Shown here: piece after piece, positions 55,603 through 63,763 of the stretch
Position numbering within the stretch: position 1 is the first letter of the stretch
Layout: each line of letters begins with the position of its first letter
NCBI GenBank assembly: GCA_021373015.1
Contig: JAJFTJ010000005.1
Coordinates: 306,997 to 370,996 of the forward strand
Source: Nitrospiraceae bacterium
GTDB taxonomy: Bacteria; Nitrospirota; Thermodesulfovibrionia; Thermodesulfovibrionales; UBA1546
DNA: 64,000 nt
Direction of reading: 5' to 3'
Translations under genes and position numbers: made by a program
Notes under the pieces: generated by a model
The model's database searches: none
What the model was told of the DNA's origin: nothing
What the model saw: the letters and a program-made list of their open reading frames with translations, nothing else

Positions 55603-56013
55603 TTAATTCTCTGCATTTAATAGCAGCGTGGCGCCCATGTTGTACAAGAAAAGCACAATCGAAAAAACTTCTATTAAGCCAAACATAAGAGAAAGCGCTG
55701 TGTATAGCCTTACATCAGGATTGTAAATCGCTAGTGTATAAAAACCAAGCATGCCGATGAGACCTATATTTGCAAGCCAAAACTGTATCTGGCCGATATT
55801 TGGGCTCTTCAAGGGTTTTCCTGAAAATCTAGGCAGTATATGATATCCCACACCGAATATCATCATTGAAACCCACCCAAGCATGTTGAGATGAGAGTGT
55901 ACAAATCTCAACGAAAGGAATGATGGACTACTTAACATCAGTATGCCCAATACTGAAGCGATTGCCAGATATACGATGCTCATGATTATAAAGTTTTTTA
56001 CAAATCTGTCCAT
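55603..56013 (-). CDS. Small four-helix heme-copper oxidase subunit I-like protein
   Basis: 136 residues, four predicted membrane helices. The segment RFVHSHLNMLGWVSMMIFGVGYHILPRFSG resembles the heme-binding helix of NorB/CcoN-type oxidases (HxH-x-N-x3-G-W ... GxxxHxLPR). It is only about a quarter of a full subunit I, and no stop or frameshift suggests decay. Such short HCO-like proteins exist in anaerobes with unknown function, perhaps as NO or heme sensors or quinol-linked. It converges on the Crp/Fnr gene (3-base gap) and is divergent from the DUF1858 gene. Confidence 0.7.
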   Translation of the reverse strand: MDRFVKNFIIMSIVYLAIASVLGILMLSSPSFLSLRFVHSHLNMLGWVSMMIFGVGYHILPRFSGKPLKSPNIGQIQFWLANIGLIGMLGFYTLAIYNPDVRLYTALSLMFGLIEVFSIVLFLYNMGATLLLNAEN

Positions 56014-56088
56014 ATCAGCCTCCTTCGTTATTCTGTCTTATATCTGCAATAGAATACATTAGAATACATTTCATCATAGAATATACTT

Positions 56089-56102
56089 ATGATTAAAATC
56101 AT
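56089..56102. promoter_or_regulatory. FNR/Dnr-like palindrome between the HCO-like and DUF1858 genes
   Basis: ATGATTAAAATCAT contains the full TGAT-N4-ATCA core of the FNR-family box; only the outer TT/AA are changed to A/T. Its centre is about 40 bases upstream of a start inferred from TATAAC (56124-56129), close to the -41.5 spacing of class II activation. TATAAT (56116-56121) is an alternative -10. The cognate regulator is probably the adjacent Crp/Fnr gene. Confidence 0.55.
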
Positions 56103-56158
56103 ACACACATTGAGGTATAATTCTATAACATAAATCAGAAAAATAAAAAGGAGGGACG

Positions 56159-56359
56159 ATGAAAAAAGTAACAAAAGATACACTGATAGGAGATGCTATT
56201 AAAGATAACCCTGCGGCAGCAAAGATTATTGAGAAATATTTTGGCGGAGGATGTTTCACCTGCCCCGGGATCAAGGTAGAATCTATTTCTTTTGGAGCAA
56301 TGATGCATAATCTTGATCCAAATAAAATTATAGACGAACTCAATAAACTGGAGGCATAA
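56159..56359 (+). CDS. DUF1858 redox-disulfide protein
   Basis: 66 residues. The family (hybrid-cluster-protein-associated redox disulfide domain) is recognised from VTKDTLIGDAIKDNPAAAKIIEKYF and the CFTCPGI motif with its CxxC. Members are often found with enzymes of nitrogen-oxide or sulfur metabolism; the CxxC may act as a thiol redox switch. GGAGGG precedes the ATG. It is followed after 2 bases by a second small Cys-rich protein and shares the FNR-like site upstream. Confidence 0.85.
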   Translation: MKKVTKDTLIGDAIKDNPAAAKIIEKYFGGGCFTCPGIKVESISFGAMMHNLDPNKIIDELNKLEA

Positions 56360-56361
56360 CC

Positions 56362-56502
56362 ATGGATCAAAAAAAAGAAGCAAAGTGTTTTGTATGCGAA
56401 AAAAATGACAAAGAAACCGTATACATCAAATGTATACATCAGGGCAGTGAAAAACTCGTATGTGTCAGGTGCTTGCCTGTGCTTATTCACGGCGCACACT
56501 AA
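56362..56502 (+). CDS. 46-residue zinc-ribbon-like protein
   Basis: Starts MDQKKEAKCFVCEKNDKE. It has two Cys pairs (CFVC and CVRC) and an extra Cys-x-His (KCIH), with a C-terminal His-rich end (IHGAH). This would suit a small zinc ribbon or treble clef. GGAGG lies 6 bases before the ATG and 2 bases separate it from DUF1858, so they form an operon. A strong terminator follows. The family is not recognised. Confidence 0.65.
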   Translation: MDQKKEAKCFVCEKNDKETVYIKCIHQGSEKLVCVRCLPVLIHGAH

Positions 56503-56509
56503 AAGATTT

Positions 56510-56540
56510 GGGGCAGTTTATCCCCTCCGCTGCCCCTTTT
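56510..56540 (+). terminator. Rho-independent terminator of the two-gene small-Cys operon
   Basis: GGGGCAG (56510-56516) pairs with CTGCCCC (56530-56536), followed by TTTT. It separates the small Cys proteins from the hao promoter. Confidence 0.85.
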
Positions 56541-56627
56541 CCCATCATAAAATGCAATTAAAAAAGTATTCTGAAAAACTGCTCTAAAAAGCTCAAAAAA
56601 ATCCCTCTTTCCAAATACAAAAATCGC

Positions 56628-56656
56628 TTGACAAAAGACCCTTACATATCAATAAT
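56628..56656 (+). promoter_or_regulatory. Strong sigma-70 promoter of the hao-nap cluster
   Basis: TTGACA at 56628-56633, a 17-base spacer and AATAAT at 56651-56656. The leader to the hao ATG is about 115 bases. No FNR or NtrC-type site was found nearby, so this promoter may be constitutive or controlled by an unrecognised site. Confidence 0.68.
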
Positions 56657-56775
56657 AGTCACATTACTCACCAAATCACTAAAAGGGGGTGTATATACAA
56701 CTACGTTAGAGCCTTGAAGTAGTTTTTTAGATTCCTGTCTTTAAAACCGTAAAAAATTTATGTAGGAGGGAATGG

Positions 56776-58200
56776 ATGAGCAACAAAAAGTTTAGCAGAG
56801 TATTCATATTGTTTGTAGCTGTTATGATGTTCGTTGCTTTCGGAATAATCACCAGTGCAAATTCTGCAAATGCTCCTGTAAAAAAAGCACCTATAACAAA
56901 ATCACTTGGAGCAAGCAAAGTACTGAGCAAAGAATCAAAGGCTTGTATGGGCTGTCATAAGCCTCTGCATCCTGGCATTGTAAAGCCATGGGAAGACAGC
57001 AGCCATGCTAAAACAAATGTTGGCTGTTTTGAATGCCACCAGGCAAAGAAAACTTCAAAGACTGCAATGGAACATTACGGACAGACTATTACAGTAATAG
57101 TTTCTCCAAATGATTGCGCAAAGTGTCATCCTCAGGAAGTTAAAGAACAGACCACATCTCACCATGCAAAAGCAAATCAATTTACAGGTTCGCTTGACAA
57201 CGTGCTTGGAAGACTTGTAACTGGCGAGGCTAATTTTGATCTCGGCTGTACTCAGTGTCACGGTTCAGAAGTTGTTGTTGAAAAAGGCGGAAAACTTCAG
57301 GTTGGTCCATGGCCAAACACTGGTGTTGGAAGAATAAATCCAGACGGTTCAAATGGTTCATGTACAGCATGTCATCAGAGACATTTCTTTAATGTTAAAC
57401 AGGCAAGAGAGCCAAAAACATGCGGTAAATGTCATCAGGGACCTGACCATCCTCAGATAGAGATATATGAGCTTTCAAAACATGGTATTGCATATGCCGC
57501 ATTCCAGGACAAGCTCAATATGGACAAGAATGAAGCTAAGGGCCCATGGGTGCTTGGCAAAGACTATATCTATGCTCCAGTATGTTCAACATGTCACATG
57601 GGAGCAACAACTAAATTATCAAGAACACATGATGTTGGCGCAAGAATAAAATGGACACTCAGACCTCCAATCTCAAAGATCCTTCCTGACGGAGAGAAAA
57701 AGAGAGAGGAAATGAAGAAAGTTTGCTCAGAGTGCCATACTTCAAACTGGTACAACGGATTCTTTACACAGTTTGACCGTTTTGTCGAGCTTTATAACGA
57801 AAAATTTGCTATTCCATCAACTAACATTATGAAGTTCCTATACGAAAATAAAGTAATTGATCCTACACCTTTCAATGATATTGTTGAGATCCACTACTGG
57901 CATCTCTGGCATCATGAAGGCCGCAGAGGCCGTCATGGCGCAGCAATGCATGCTCCTGACTGGTCACACTGGCACGGACTGTATGAAGTTGCTATCAACT
58001 TCTACTTTATGCTTCTTCCAGAAGCAAACAATGCTGTAGCAGCAAAGAATGATTCAGCCCTTACTGCAAAGTGGGAAGCATTTAGGGACAAAATCATGAA
58101 CAGCCAAGACCATATCTGGAAAAAAGGTATGCCAAAAGAAGAACTTAGAAAGATCGTTGACTTCTACAAGAAGAGATACGGTAAAGAGGGCGGACAGTAA
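56776..58200 (+). CDS. Octaheme cytochrome c of the hydroxylamine oxidoreductase family (HAO/epsilon-HAO-like)
   Basis: 474 residues with a signal peptide (about 1-30) and exactly eight CxxCH heme sites (CMGCH, CFECH, CAKCH, CTQCH, CTACH, CGKCH, CSTCH, CSECH). The C-terminal block HYWHLWHHEGRRGRHG...APDWSHWHGLYEV is the HAO signature. In ammonia oxidisers and anammox HAO, a Tyr in this block cross-links to the P460 heme; here the equivalent position reads W396 (from memory of alignments), as in epsilon-HAO-type reductive enzymes. That favours nitrite or hydroxylamine reduction over oxidation. GGAGGG lies 5 bases before the ATG. First gene of the nitrogen-oxide cluster; no membrane anchor, so soluble in the periplasm. 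Confidence 0.9.
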   Translation: MSNKKFSRVFILFVAVMMFVAFGIITSANSANAPVKKAPITKSLGASKVLSKESKACMGCHKPLHPGIVKPWEDSSHAKTNVGCFECHQAKKTSKTAMEHYGQTITVIVSPNDCAKCHPQEVKEQTTSHHAKANQFTGSLDNVLGRLVTGEANFDLGCTQCHGSEVVVEKGGKLQVGPWPNTGVGRINPDGSNGSCTACHQRHFFNVKQAREPKTCGKCHQGPDHPQIEIYELSKHGIAYAAFQDKLNMDKNEAKGPWVLGKDYIYAPVCSTCHMGATTKLSRTHDVGARIKWTLRPPISKILPDGEKKREEMKKVCSECHTSNWYNGFFTQFDRFVELYNEKFAIPSTNIMKFLYENKVIDPTPFNDIVEIHYWHLWHHEGRRGRHGAAMHAPDWSHWHGLYEVAINFYFMLLPEANNAVAAKNDSALTAKWEAFRDKIMNSQDHIWKKGMPKEELRKIVDFYKKRYGKEGGQ

Positions 58201-58239
58201 ACCACCCAAAGCAAATACAGTTGTAAATATTGGATTAAG

Positions 58240-58261
58240 GAGGGGGAGACATCTCCCCCTC
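58240..58261 (+). other. Hairpin between hao and the first TPR gene
   Basis: GAGGGGGAG pairs with CTCCCCCTC around ACAT (stem 8-9 bp). There is no T run. It probably tunes relative expression or protects the hao transcript, rather than terminating. Confidence 0.6.
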
Positions 58262-58290
58262 TGAATTAAAGAACAGGAGAATTTAAGGGC

Positions 58291-59070
58291 ATGGATTTTA
58301 AAAGATATTTTTATATTTGCAGTATCTCTATATTGACAGGACTTTGTTTTGCTGTTACATCACACGCATATGGAAACAATGAACCTGCTAAGACAGAAAA
58401 TGTTAAACCGGCAGATTTTTCAAAACAGCCTGTAGCGGCAATGAAAGAAATTTACAAGAATTACCATGATTGGAAGGTAGATCAAGGAATTGCAAGCGCA
58501 AAAAAAGCGATTGAAGTAGTGAATAAAATATATGAAAAAGATATAAATGGGAAAATCAATGACCCTAACCTCAAAAAAAATAGGGCATTTGAGATAAAAT
58601 CCACTCTCCATACACTCTTGGGAATGCTCTATTACAGAAAATCTCTTATGGTTGCTTCTGAGAACAAAAAAAGTCTTGCTCCTATTTTCGATAAGCTGAA
58701 CAAAAAACAGGAAGTTACTGATAAAGAACTTGAGCAGGTAGCTGCAAATCTAAAAACTGACAAAACCAGTGTTGATTCAAGAAAATATGCAGATTCTTCA
58801 AAAGAAGAATTTCTTACAGCAATAAAGACTGATCCCTCAAATCCTACACCGCACTTCCAGCTGGCAAATATACTCAGCCCTCTGGGAACTGGCGGACAAG
58901 GAGCAGCAGAAGCGGAAAAAGAATACTTTTTGGCAGCTAAACTCTCTATGGACGAAGGAGATGAAAAATCCGTCAAAAGGGCTTTCGATGCCATCAAAAG
59001 CTTAAATCCCAAATCATCATATTTAAAACAGATTGAGAAATTGAAAAAGGAGAAAAAAGGTGCAGCATAA
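58291..59070 (+). CDS. Periplasmic TPR protein 1
   Basis: 259 residues with a signal peptide (about 1-28, ending TSHA). The mature part is helical and Lys/Glu-rich, with TPR-like repeats near the C-terminus (NPTPHFQLANILSPLG, AEKEYFLAAKLSMDEGDEKSVKRAFD). No heme motif, no lipobox. It probably is a scaffold or assembly factor for the neighbouring cytochrome and molybdoenzyme, an inference from position. AGGAG precedes the ATG. It overlaps the next TPR gene by 11 bp. Confidence 0.7.
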   Translation: MDFKRYFYICSISILTGLCFAVTSHAYGNNEPAKTENVKPADFSKQPVAAMKEIYKNYHDWKVDQGIASAKKAIEVVNKIYEKDINGKINDPNLKKNRAFEIKSTLHTLLGMLYYRKSLMVASENKKSLAPIFDKLNKKQEVTDKELEQVAANLKTDKTSVDSRKYADSSKEEFLTAIKTDPSNPTPHFQLANILSPLGTGGQGAAEAEKEYFLAAKLSMDEGDEKSVKRAFDAIKSLNPKSSYLKQIEKLKKEKKGAA

Positions 59071-59581
59071 AAGACTCACATTAACATTAGTAATTACAGT
59101 TTTAGCTGCAATATTGTGCAGCAACAGTTTTTCTGCACAGACAGGCGCAACTTCTATCACTTCCAGTTCAGTCGGCTCGTCAATTAATAATACAAGTACT
59201 AACAGTAAAAGTGTGCCATCGCCCATGCCTTCCCTTGAAGGACTGGATGATTATCATAAACAGCTTGCTTATGCTTCAAAAAACATAGAAGAAGGCGACT
59301 GGGGAATGGCTATCGAAAACCTTAAAGCTGCTGAAAAGTTGATTAAGGACGACCCTCGTCTCTATGAAATGTTCGGAGTTGTATATGACGCTGACAGGGA
59401 TTCAAAAAAGGCATTTGAAAACTATATGAAAGCAGGTAATATGTATTTTGAGGCAGGGGATATCGATAAATCATGGAAAGTCCTCGGCCGGCTAAGAACA
59501 TTTAGCATAAATCAAAAAGAAGCAGACCAATTTGAGAAGAAAATAAGCAAAAAACAGGAGGTGATAAACATAAGCAAATAA
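59060..59581 (+). CDS. Periplasmic TPR protein 2
   Basis: 173 residues. The GTG start has AAGGAG 7 bases upstream and overlaps the end of TPR protein 1 by 11 bp. A signal peptide (about 1-27) is followed by a Ser/Thr-rich linker and two TPR units (LAYASKNIEEGDWGMAIENLKAAEKLI, SKKAFENYMKAGNMYFEAGDIDKSW). Probably a partner of TPR 1 in organising the periplasmic nitrate/nitrite enzymes; not otherwise recognised. Confidence 0.72.
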   Translation: MQHKRLTLTLVITVLAAILCSNSFSAQTGATSITSSSVGSSINNTSTNSKSVPSPMPSLEGLDDYHKQLAYASKNIEEGDWGMAIENLKAAEKLIKDDPRLYEMFGVVYDADRDSKKAFENYMKAGNMYFEAGDIDKSWKVLGRLRTFSINQKEADQFEKKISKKQEVINISK

Positions 59582-59682
59582 AGCAGTTGACATTGCTGAT
59601 ATAGAGCTAAGACAGTAAATATTTAAAAGGACTTCCTGTGGACAAAGTTTTAAAAAACAACGTTTGTGAAAGGGGGTTACAC

Positions 59683-60171
59683 ATGAAAAAAAGAGTTTTA
59701 TCAGTGTTGATATTCTTAATAGCATTTAGTTTTATTACATCTGCCGTATACAGCGCCAGCAACAGCGCTCCAAATAATGAATGTTATGTATGCCACCAAA
59801 ATCCCGAAGGCTCTGCAGAGCTTAAAGTCGAAGGGATACCAAAGCAATATAAACCAGGAGAAACCTACAAAATCAAGCTTGAGTTGAAAAGCAAAATAAA
59901 GTCTGAAACTGATGTGGAAGGAGGCTTCTCAGCCACAGCATCTGCAGGTGAATTTATTGTAATAGACAAAAAGAATACGCAAATTTCAGATGCTTACATA
60001 ACTCATACACCTGATGGCTCAAAACATAAAGAATGGAAATTTGCATGGAAAGCTCCTAAACAAAAAGGAGAAGTTGAACTTAAGATAATGGCAGTTGCTG
60101 CAAACGGTGATTTTTCACCTAGCGGTGATGCAATAGCTGCCGAGGCATTTACGATTAAATCAAAAAAGTAA
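59683..60171 (+). CDS. Periplasmic monoheme protein with beta-sandwich domain
   Basis: About 162 residues. A signal peptide (about 1-27) is followed by a single CYVCH heme site (NECYVCHQNPEG). The rest resembles a Reeler/Ig-like beta-sandwich: GIPKQYKPGETYKIKLELKS ... FSATASAGEFIVID ... AWKAPKQKGEVELKIMAVAANGD. The ATG at 59683 with AGGGGG is preferred to a longer GTG frame that would lack a signal peptide at its start. It may carry electrons between the multiheme cytochrome and the molybdoenzyme, or to the membrane. Directly before napA (21-base gap). Confidence 0.78.
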   Translation: MKKRVLSVLIFLIAFSFITSAVYSASNSAPNNECYVCHQNPEGSAELKVEGIPKQYKPGETYKIKLELKSKIKSETDVEGGFSATASAGEFIVIDKKNTQISDAYITHTPDGSKHKEWKFAWKAPKQKGEVELKIMAVAANGDFSPSGDAIAAEAFTIKSKK

Positions 60172-60192
60172 GTAATAAAGGAGGAGGTTAAA

Positions 60193-63100
60193 ATGAAACT
60201 TAGCAGAAGAGATTTTATCAGATTAAGCGCAATAACAACTGCTGCGGCTGCGGCTGGTGTTGCAAAACCAGACATAGTTCTGGGCGCATCATCAATCAAG
60301 TCCTTACCAGCAGGCCCTTGCAGATACTGCGCAATCGGCTGCGCAATGATAGCTGACTGCGAAGTAAATGCGTCAGGCACAGTTACAAAGATCATTGCGA
60401 TCAAAGGCGATCTTAAGAGTACAGTCAACAGAGGAGTCCTTTGCACAAAAGGATTTTATCTTCACAAGGCAGTTGCGTATAAAAACAGACCTAACGGCGC
60501 ATTGATCAGGAAAGAGTGGATCAATCCAAAGACAGGAAAGCCTGATTTTGTAAATTCACCAAGGGTTCTTACTGGGAAAACCTCAAAAGATCCAAAGGGG
60601 TTAAAGCCTTCTGAAGTCGACCTGAAGGAAAATTTTGTTAAAATTCCATGGGACGTCGCTATTAATTTCGCTGCTGATATTACTGAAAAGTCAATGAAAG
60701 AATTCGGCAAACACAGCGTTAATTACTATGGCAGTGGTCAGGCTGGAACTGAAGAGTCACATATAATGAATGACTTTTTTAAGGGCGGAATTCAGAATAA
60801 TGCAATTGAAGGCCAGCCCAGAATGTGTATGGCATCAGCTGTTGTCGGCTACCTCTATGCAGTAGGCAAAGACGAACCTTGGGGAAGTCTTGACGACATA
60901 GATGTTCCTGATCCTGATTTCAAGCAGGTTGCAGACACATATTTTCTGATAGGTTCTAACACAGCAGAAGCTCACCCTATTATCTTCAATAGGATGGCTG
61001 CTGTTAAATCAAAAAACCCAAACGCAAAGGTTATTCTTGCAGACCCTAGAAAAACCCGTTCTGGAACACTTGCTGACCTCTGGCTGCCTTTTGCATCAGG
61101 AAGAGACCTTGTGCTCATTAACTCTATGGCATATGTCATTGCTAACGAGCTTGACAAGGCAAAATATGATGTTCAAAAAGGCACTGTTGAGGCAAACTGG
61201 AAATATCTTGATAAAAAATTTATCGAGAGACATGTAAGTTTTGGAATACACCATGATGTTAAAAAAGTCTGGATAAAGACCGAATACGGCGGGACAAGAG
61301 GCACGGCATGGGATCTTTCATACACTGCTCCTCCATTACCAGGCAATAAAGCACAGGTATACCCAAACCCGAAAAAGAAGTACAATTCAGAAGAAGATAT
61401 AAAGAAAGACCTTTACAAAGGTTTTGCTCTATATCTTAAATTCCTTGAAGACTACAATCCTGACAAAATAGCAGACATCCTGTTCGAGGGTGAAGCGCCT
61501 CTGCTTTATGACAAGGCCACAAGAACATGGAAGAAAATAAGCGGACCTGAAGCAATAAGACTTGCTGCAAAATGGTTTGCAGACGGCAACACTGTTACCT
61601 GCTGGACAATGGGAGTTAACCAGAAACTTCAGGGAACATGGACAAACGCATCTCTGCATATGATTCACTTTATAACAGGTAAGGCATGTAAGCCCGGCCA
61701 GTTGTCATTCAGCTTTACTGGACAACCTAATGCCTGCGGCGGTATCAGAGCGCCAGGAGCGCTCTGTCATGCGCTTCCTTACGGAAGACTTGTTGCAAAT
61801 CCTATACACAGAAAACAGATGGAAGATATCTGGAAAAAGAGGACAGCTGCATATCTGAAAAAACAAGGAATGTCAGATGCTGAAATCGCAAAAGAGACTG
61901 CAAAAATCACTATTCATGACAAACCAGGTCCTCACACTGTTGAAAGCTTCAGAAGACTTGGATCTAATCAGGTCAAGGTCATGTTCATATCAACAGTTAA
62001 CCCCGGACAGAGCAACCCATATTCATGGCCTTACAGACTTGCTATGGGCGGCGCACACAAAGGAACCTGCTGGCCATGCGTTGTAACATTCGAGGCATTT
62101 CCGAATGCAACAACTCAGGTCTCTGACCTTGTGCTCGGAGCTTCAACATGGGGCGAAAAAGAGTATCTATATGGTAACCTCGAAAGAAGATACCAGATAA
62201 TAAAGAACATCATGCCGCCTACTTTCGACACAATACCTGACCATACAATCACAGGCATGATAATGAGAAGACTCGAGGAAAAAGGCGTGATCCCAAAAGG
62301 GCTTGCTTCACAGTTCTGGCCTGAGGAATATGACGGCAAAGACTGGATGAAGAAGACTATTACTGCTGCAAAGACCCAGAAATGGAATGCAGCATACACA
62401 AAAAATATCTGGGGTGAAATTCTGGATTGCACACGCGGAACTTACTATGACTTCTCCGGCATGAAGCGTGAGATGCTCCTTGCAAGGAACTGGGGTTACA
62501 GACAGCCTCTGCCAGAGTCATATCACACTGATTCTGACGTCAAAGAAAGATATGACAAATATGAGTCCAGGATACAGTTTGCTTGGCCATATGATCCACA
62601 CATAGGTCCAAAAACAAAAGCCTATTTGTCCAACATGAAAAAACTAAATCCTGTATATGGCGAATGGCTTGAAAAGAACATTGAAGAAGAAAAGAAAGAT
62701 ACAGCATATCACAAGGATCAAAAGCTCCCTGAGGGCTGGTATGTCAGCTTCTATGCGTCTAACCCATTCATCCACGGCATGATAGACGATCCGACAGACC
62801 CTGACAAGAAGCGCAAGCTTCCTGGAATAGACGGCCGTCCGATTGCATGGGCTAACCCATGGTGGGCATGCAGCTTCGATGAAAAAGCAAATAAATTCGT
62901 GAAGTACAAAACTGTCAATGTCATCGAAAGGGTATTTAATCCAAAGAAAGTCGACGCCAACAGCGTCATGCCTTATGATGTAAAGGCAACATACACTGTT
63001 AATGTCATTGGAGATCCTGATAAGGATTTTGATGCTCTGAGAAACATTGCTCTAAGCCCTGCTGAATTTGCAAACCTCAGACACTCCTATAAAAAAGCAG

Positions 63101-63543
63101 ACGGCAGCGAGCTTGTTATCATTGACACCAAAGACTTCAAATACGGTGCATGTACTGGTAGAGTTCTTGAGCACTGGCATTCTGGAAGTATGACAACAAG
63201 AGTTCCTGAACTAAACCGTGCAGTTCCAGGAGCATATGTTGAAATCAATGAGATCCTTGCTAAGAAGCTTAATATCAAGAACGGAGATGCTGTAATTGTT
63301 GAGTCTCCAAGAGGAAAGATAGAACTTCCAGCAAAGATTCTTGATGTTACAAAAATGACTGGAGGACCAAGACACGACTATGTCTTTATGCCATGGTTTG
63401 ATGAGTACAAGCTCATCAACATGATCATGAGAGACGCCTTTGATCCATTCAGCTTCCAGGCTGACTACAAGATGTTTGCCGTAAAGATTTACAAAGGCAA
63501 AACAAAAGGCAGACAGGCAGAAGCTGGCAAGATAATAGCATAA
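60193..63543 (+). CDS. Large NapA-like periplasmic molybdopterin nitrate reductase
   Basis: 1116 residues. The Tat leader has SRRDFIRLS (RR at 5-6). A [4Fe-4S] site is formed by C43, C46, C50 and C84 (CRYCAIGC ... LCTKG). The molybdenum ligand is Cys212 in RMCMASAVVGY, as in NapA (CMASAV). The C-terminal MGD region has GRVLEHWHSGSMTTR and a long helical tail. Known NapA is about 830 residues; roughly 290 extra residues appear as insertions, e.g. around 95-150 and 360-440. The enzyme would reduce nitrate to nitrite in the periplasm. GGAGGAGG precedes the ATG. Identity as nitrate reductase is likely, but another DMSO-reductase substrate is not excluded. Confidence 0.88.
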   Translation: MKLSRRDFIRLSAITTAAAAAGVAKPDIVLGASSIKSLPAGPCRYCAIGCAMIADCEVNASGTVTKIIAIKGDLKSTVNRGVLCTKGFYLHKAVAYKNRPNGALIRKEWINPKTGKPDFVNSPRVLTGKTSKDPKGLKPSEVDLKENFVKIPWDVAINFAADITEKSMKEFGKHSVNYYGSGQAGTEESHIMNDFFKGGIQNNAIEGQPRMCMASAVVGYLYAVGKDEPWGSLDDIDVPDPDFKQVADTYFLIGSNTAEAHPIIFNRMAAVKSKNPNAKVILADPRKTRSGTLADLWLPFASGRDLVLINSMAYVIANELDKAKYDVQKGTVEANWKYLDKKFIERHVSFGIHHDVKKVWIKTEYGGTRGTAWDLSYTAPPLPGNKAQVYPNPKKKYNSEEDIKKDLYKGFALYLKFLEDYNPDKIADILFEGEAPLLYDKATRTWKKISGPEAIRLAAKWFADGNTVTCWTMGVNQKLQGTWTNASLHMIHFITGKACKPGQLSFSFTGQPNACGGIRAPGALCHALPYGRLVANPIHRKQMEDIWKKRTAAYLKKQGMSDAEIAKETAKITIHDKPGPHTVESFRRLGSNQVKVMFISTVNPGQSNPYSWPYRLAMGGAHKGTCWPCVVTFEAFPNATTQVSDLVLGASTWGEKEYLYGNLERRYQIIKNIMPPTFDTIPDHTITGMIMRRLEEKGVIPKGLASQFWPEEYDGKDWMKKTITAAKTQKWNAAYTKNIWGEILDCTRGTYYDFSGMKREMLLARNWGYRQPLPESYHTDSDVKERYDKYESRIQFAWPYDPHIGPKTKAYLSNMKKLNPVYGEWLEKNIEEEKKDTAYHKDQKLPEGWYVSFYASNPFIHGMIDDPTDPDKKRKLPGIDGRPIAWANPWWACSFDEKANKFVKYKTVNVIERVFNPKKVDANSVMPYDVKATYTVNVIGDPDKDFDALRNIALSPAEFANLRHSYKKADGSELVIIDTKDFKYGACTGRVLEHWHSGSMTTRVPELNRAVPGAYVEINEILAKKLNIKNGDAVIVESPRGKIELPAKILDVTKMTGGPRHDYVFMPWFDEYKLINMIMRDAFDPFSFQADYKMFAVKIYKGKTKGRQAEAGKIIA

Positions 63544-63554
63544 GAAAGATTTAC

Positions 63555-63588
63555 AATAGGGGGCACGATAAAAATCGTGCCCCCTATT
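63555..63588 (+). other. Strong 15-bp hairpin between napA and napG
   Basis: AATAGGGGGCACGAT pairs perfectly with ATCGTGCCCCCTATT across AAAA. The downstream run is not U-rich, so it may be a partial terminator or a processing and stability hairpin that lets napG be expressed less than napA. Confidence 0.75.
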
Positions 63589-63763
63589 CTCATCCAACCA
63601 TCAATCGATAACCTTTTATTTCAAAAAGCAACCCTCTGTTAGGAAAAAATAATTGCTTCTGCAAATCTAAAACAGCAAATATGCGAAATCAAATATGTTA
63701 TAATAAAAAGGTTTGTCTATATGAACAACCAATATAATGTTCAAATAAGGATTACAGTGAAAA

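Noticed and set aside
56390..56587. Frame starting MYAKKMTKKPYTSNV
   Set aside because: It overlaps the 46-residue zinc-ribbon gene in another frame; the ribosome-binding site and spacing favour the latter.
59582..59640. Internal promoter before the monoheme gene (TTGACA near 59586)
   Set aside because: No -10 element at suitable spacing.
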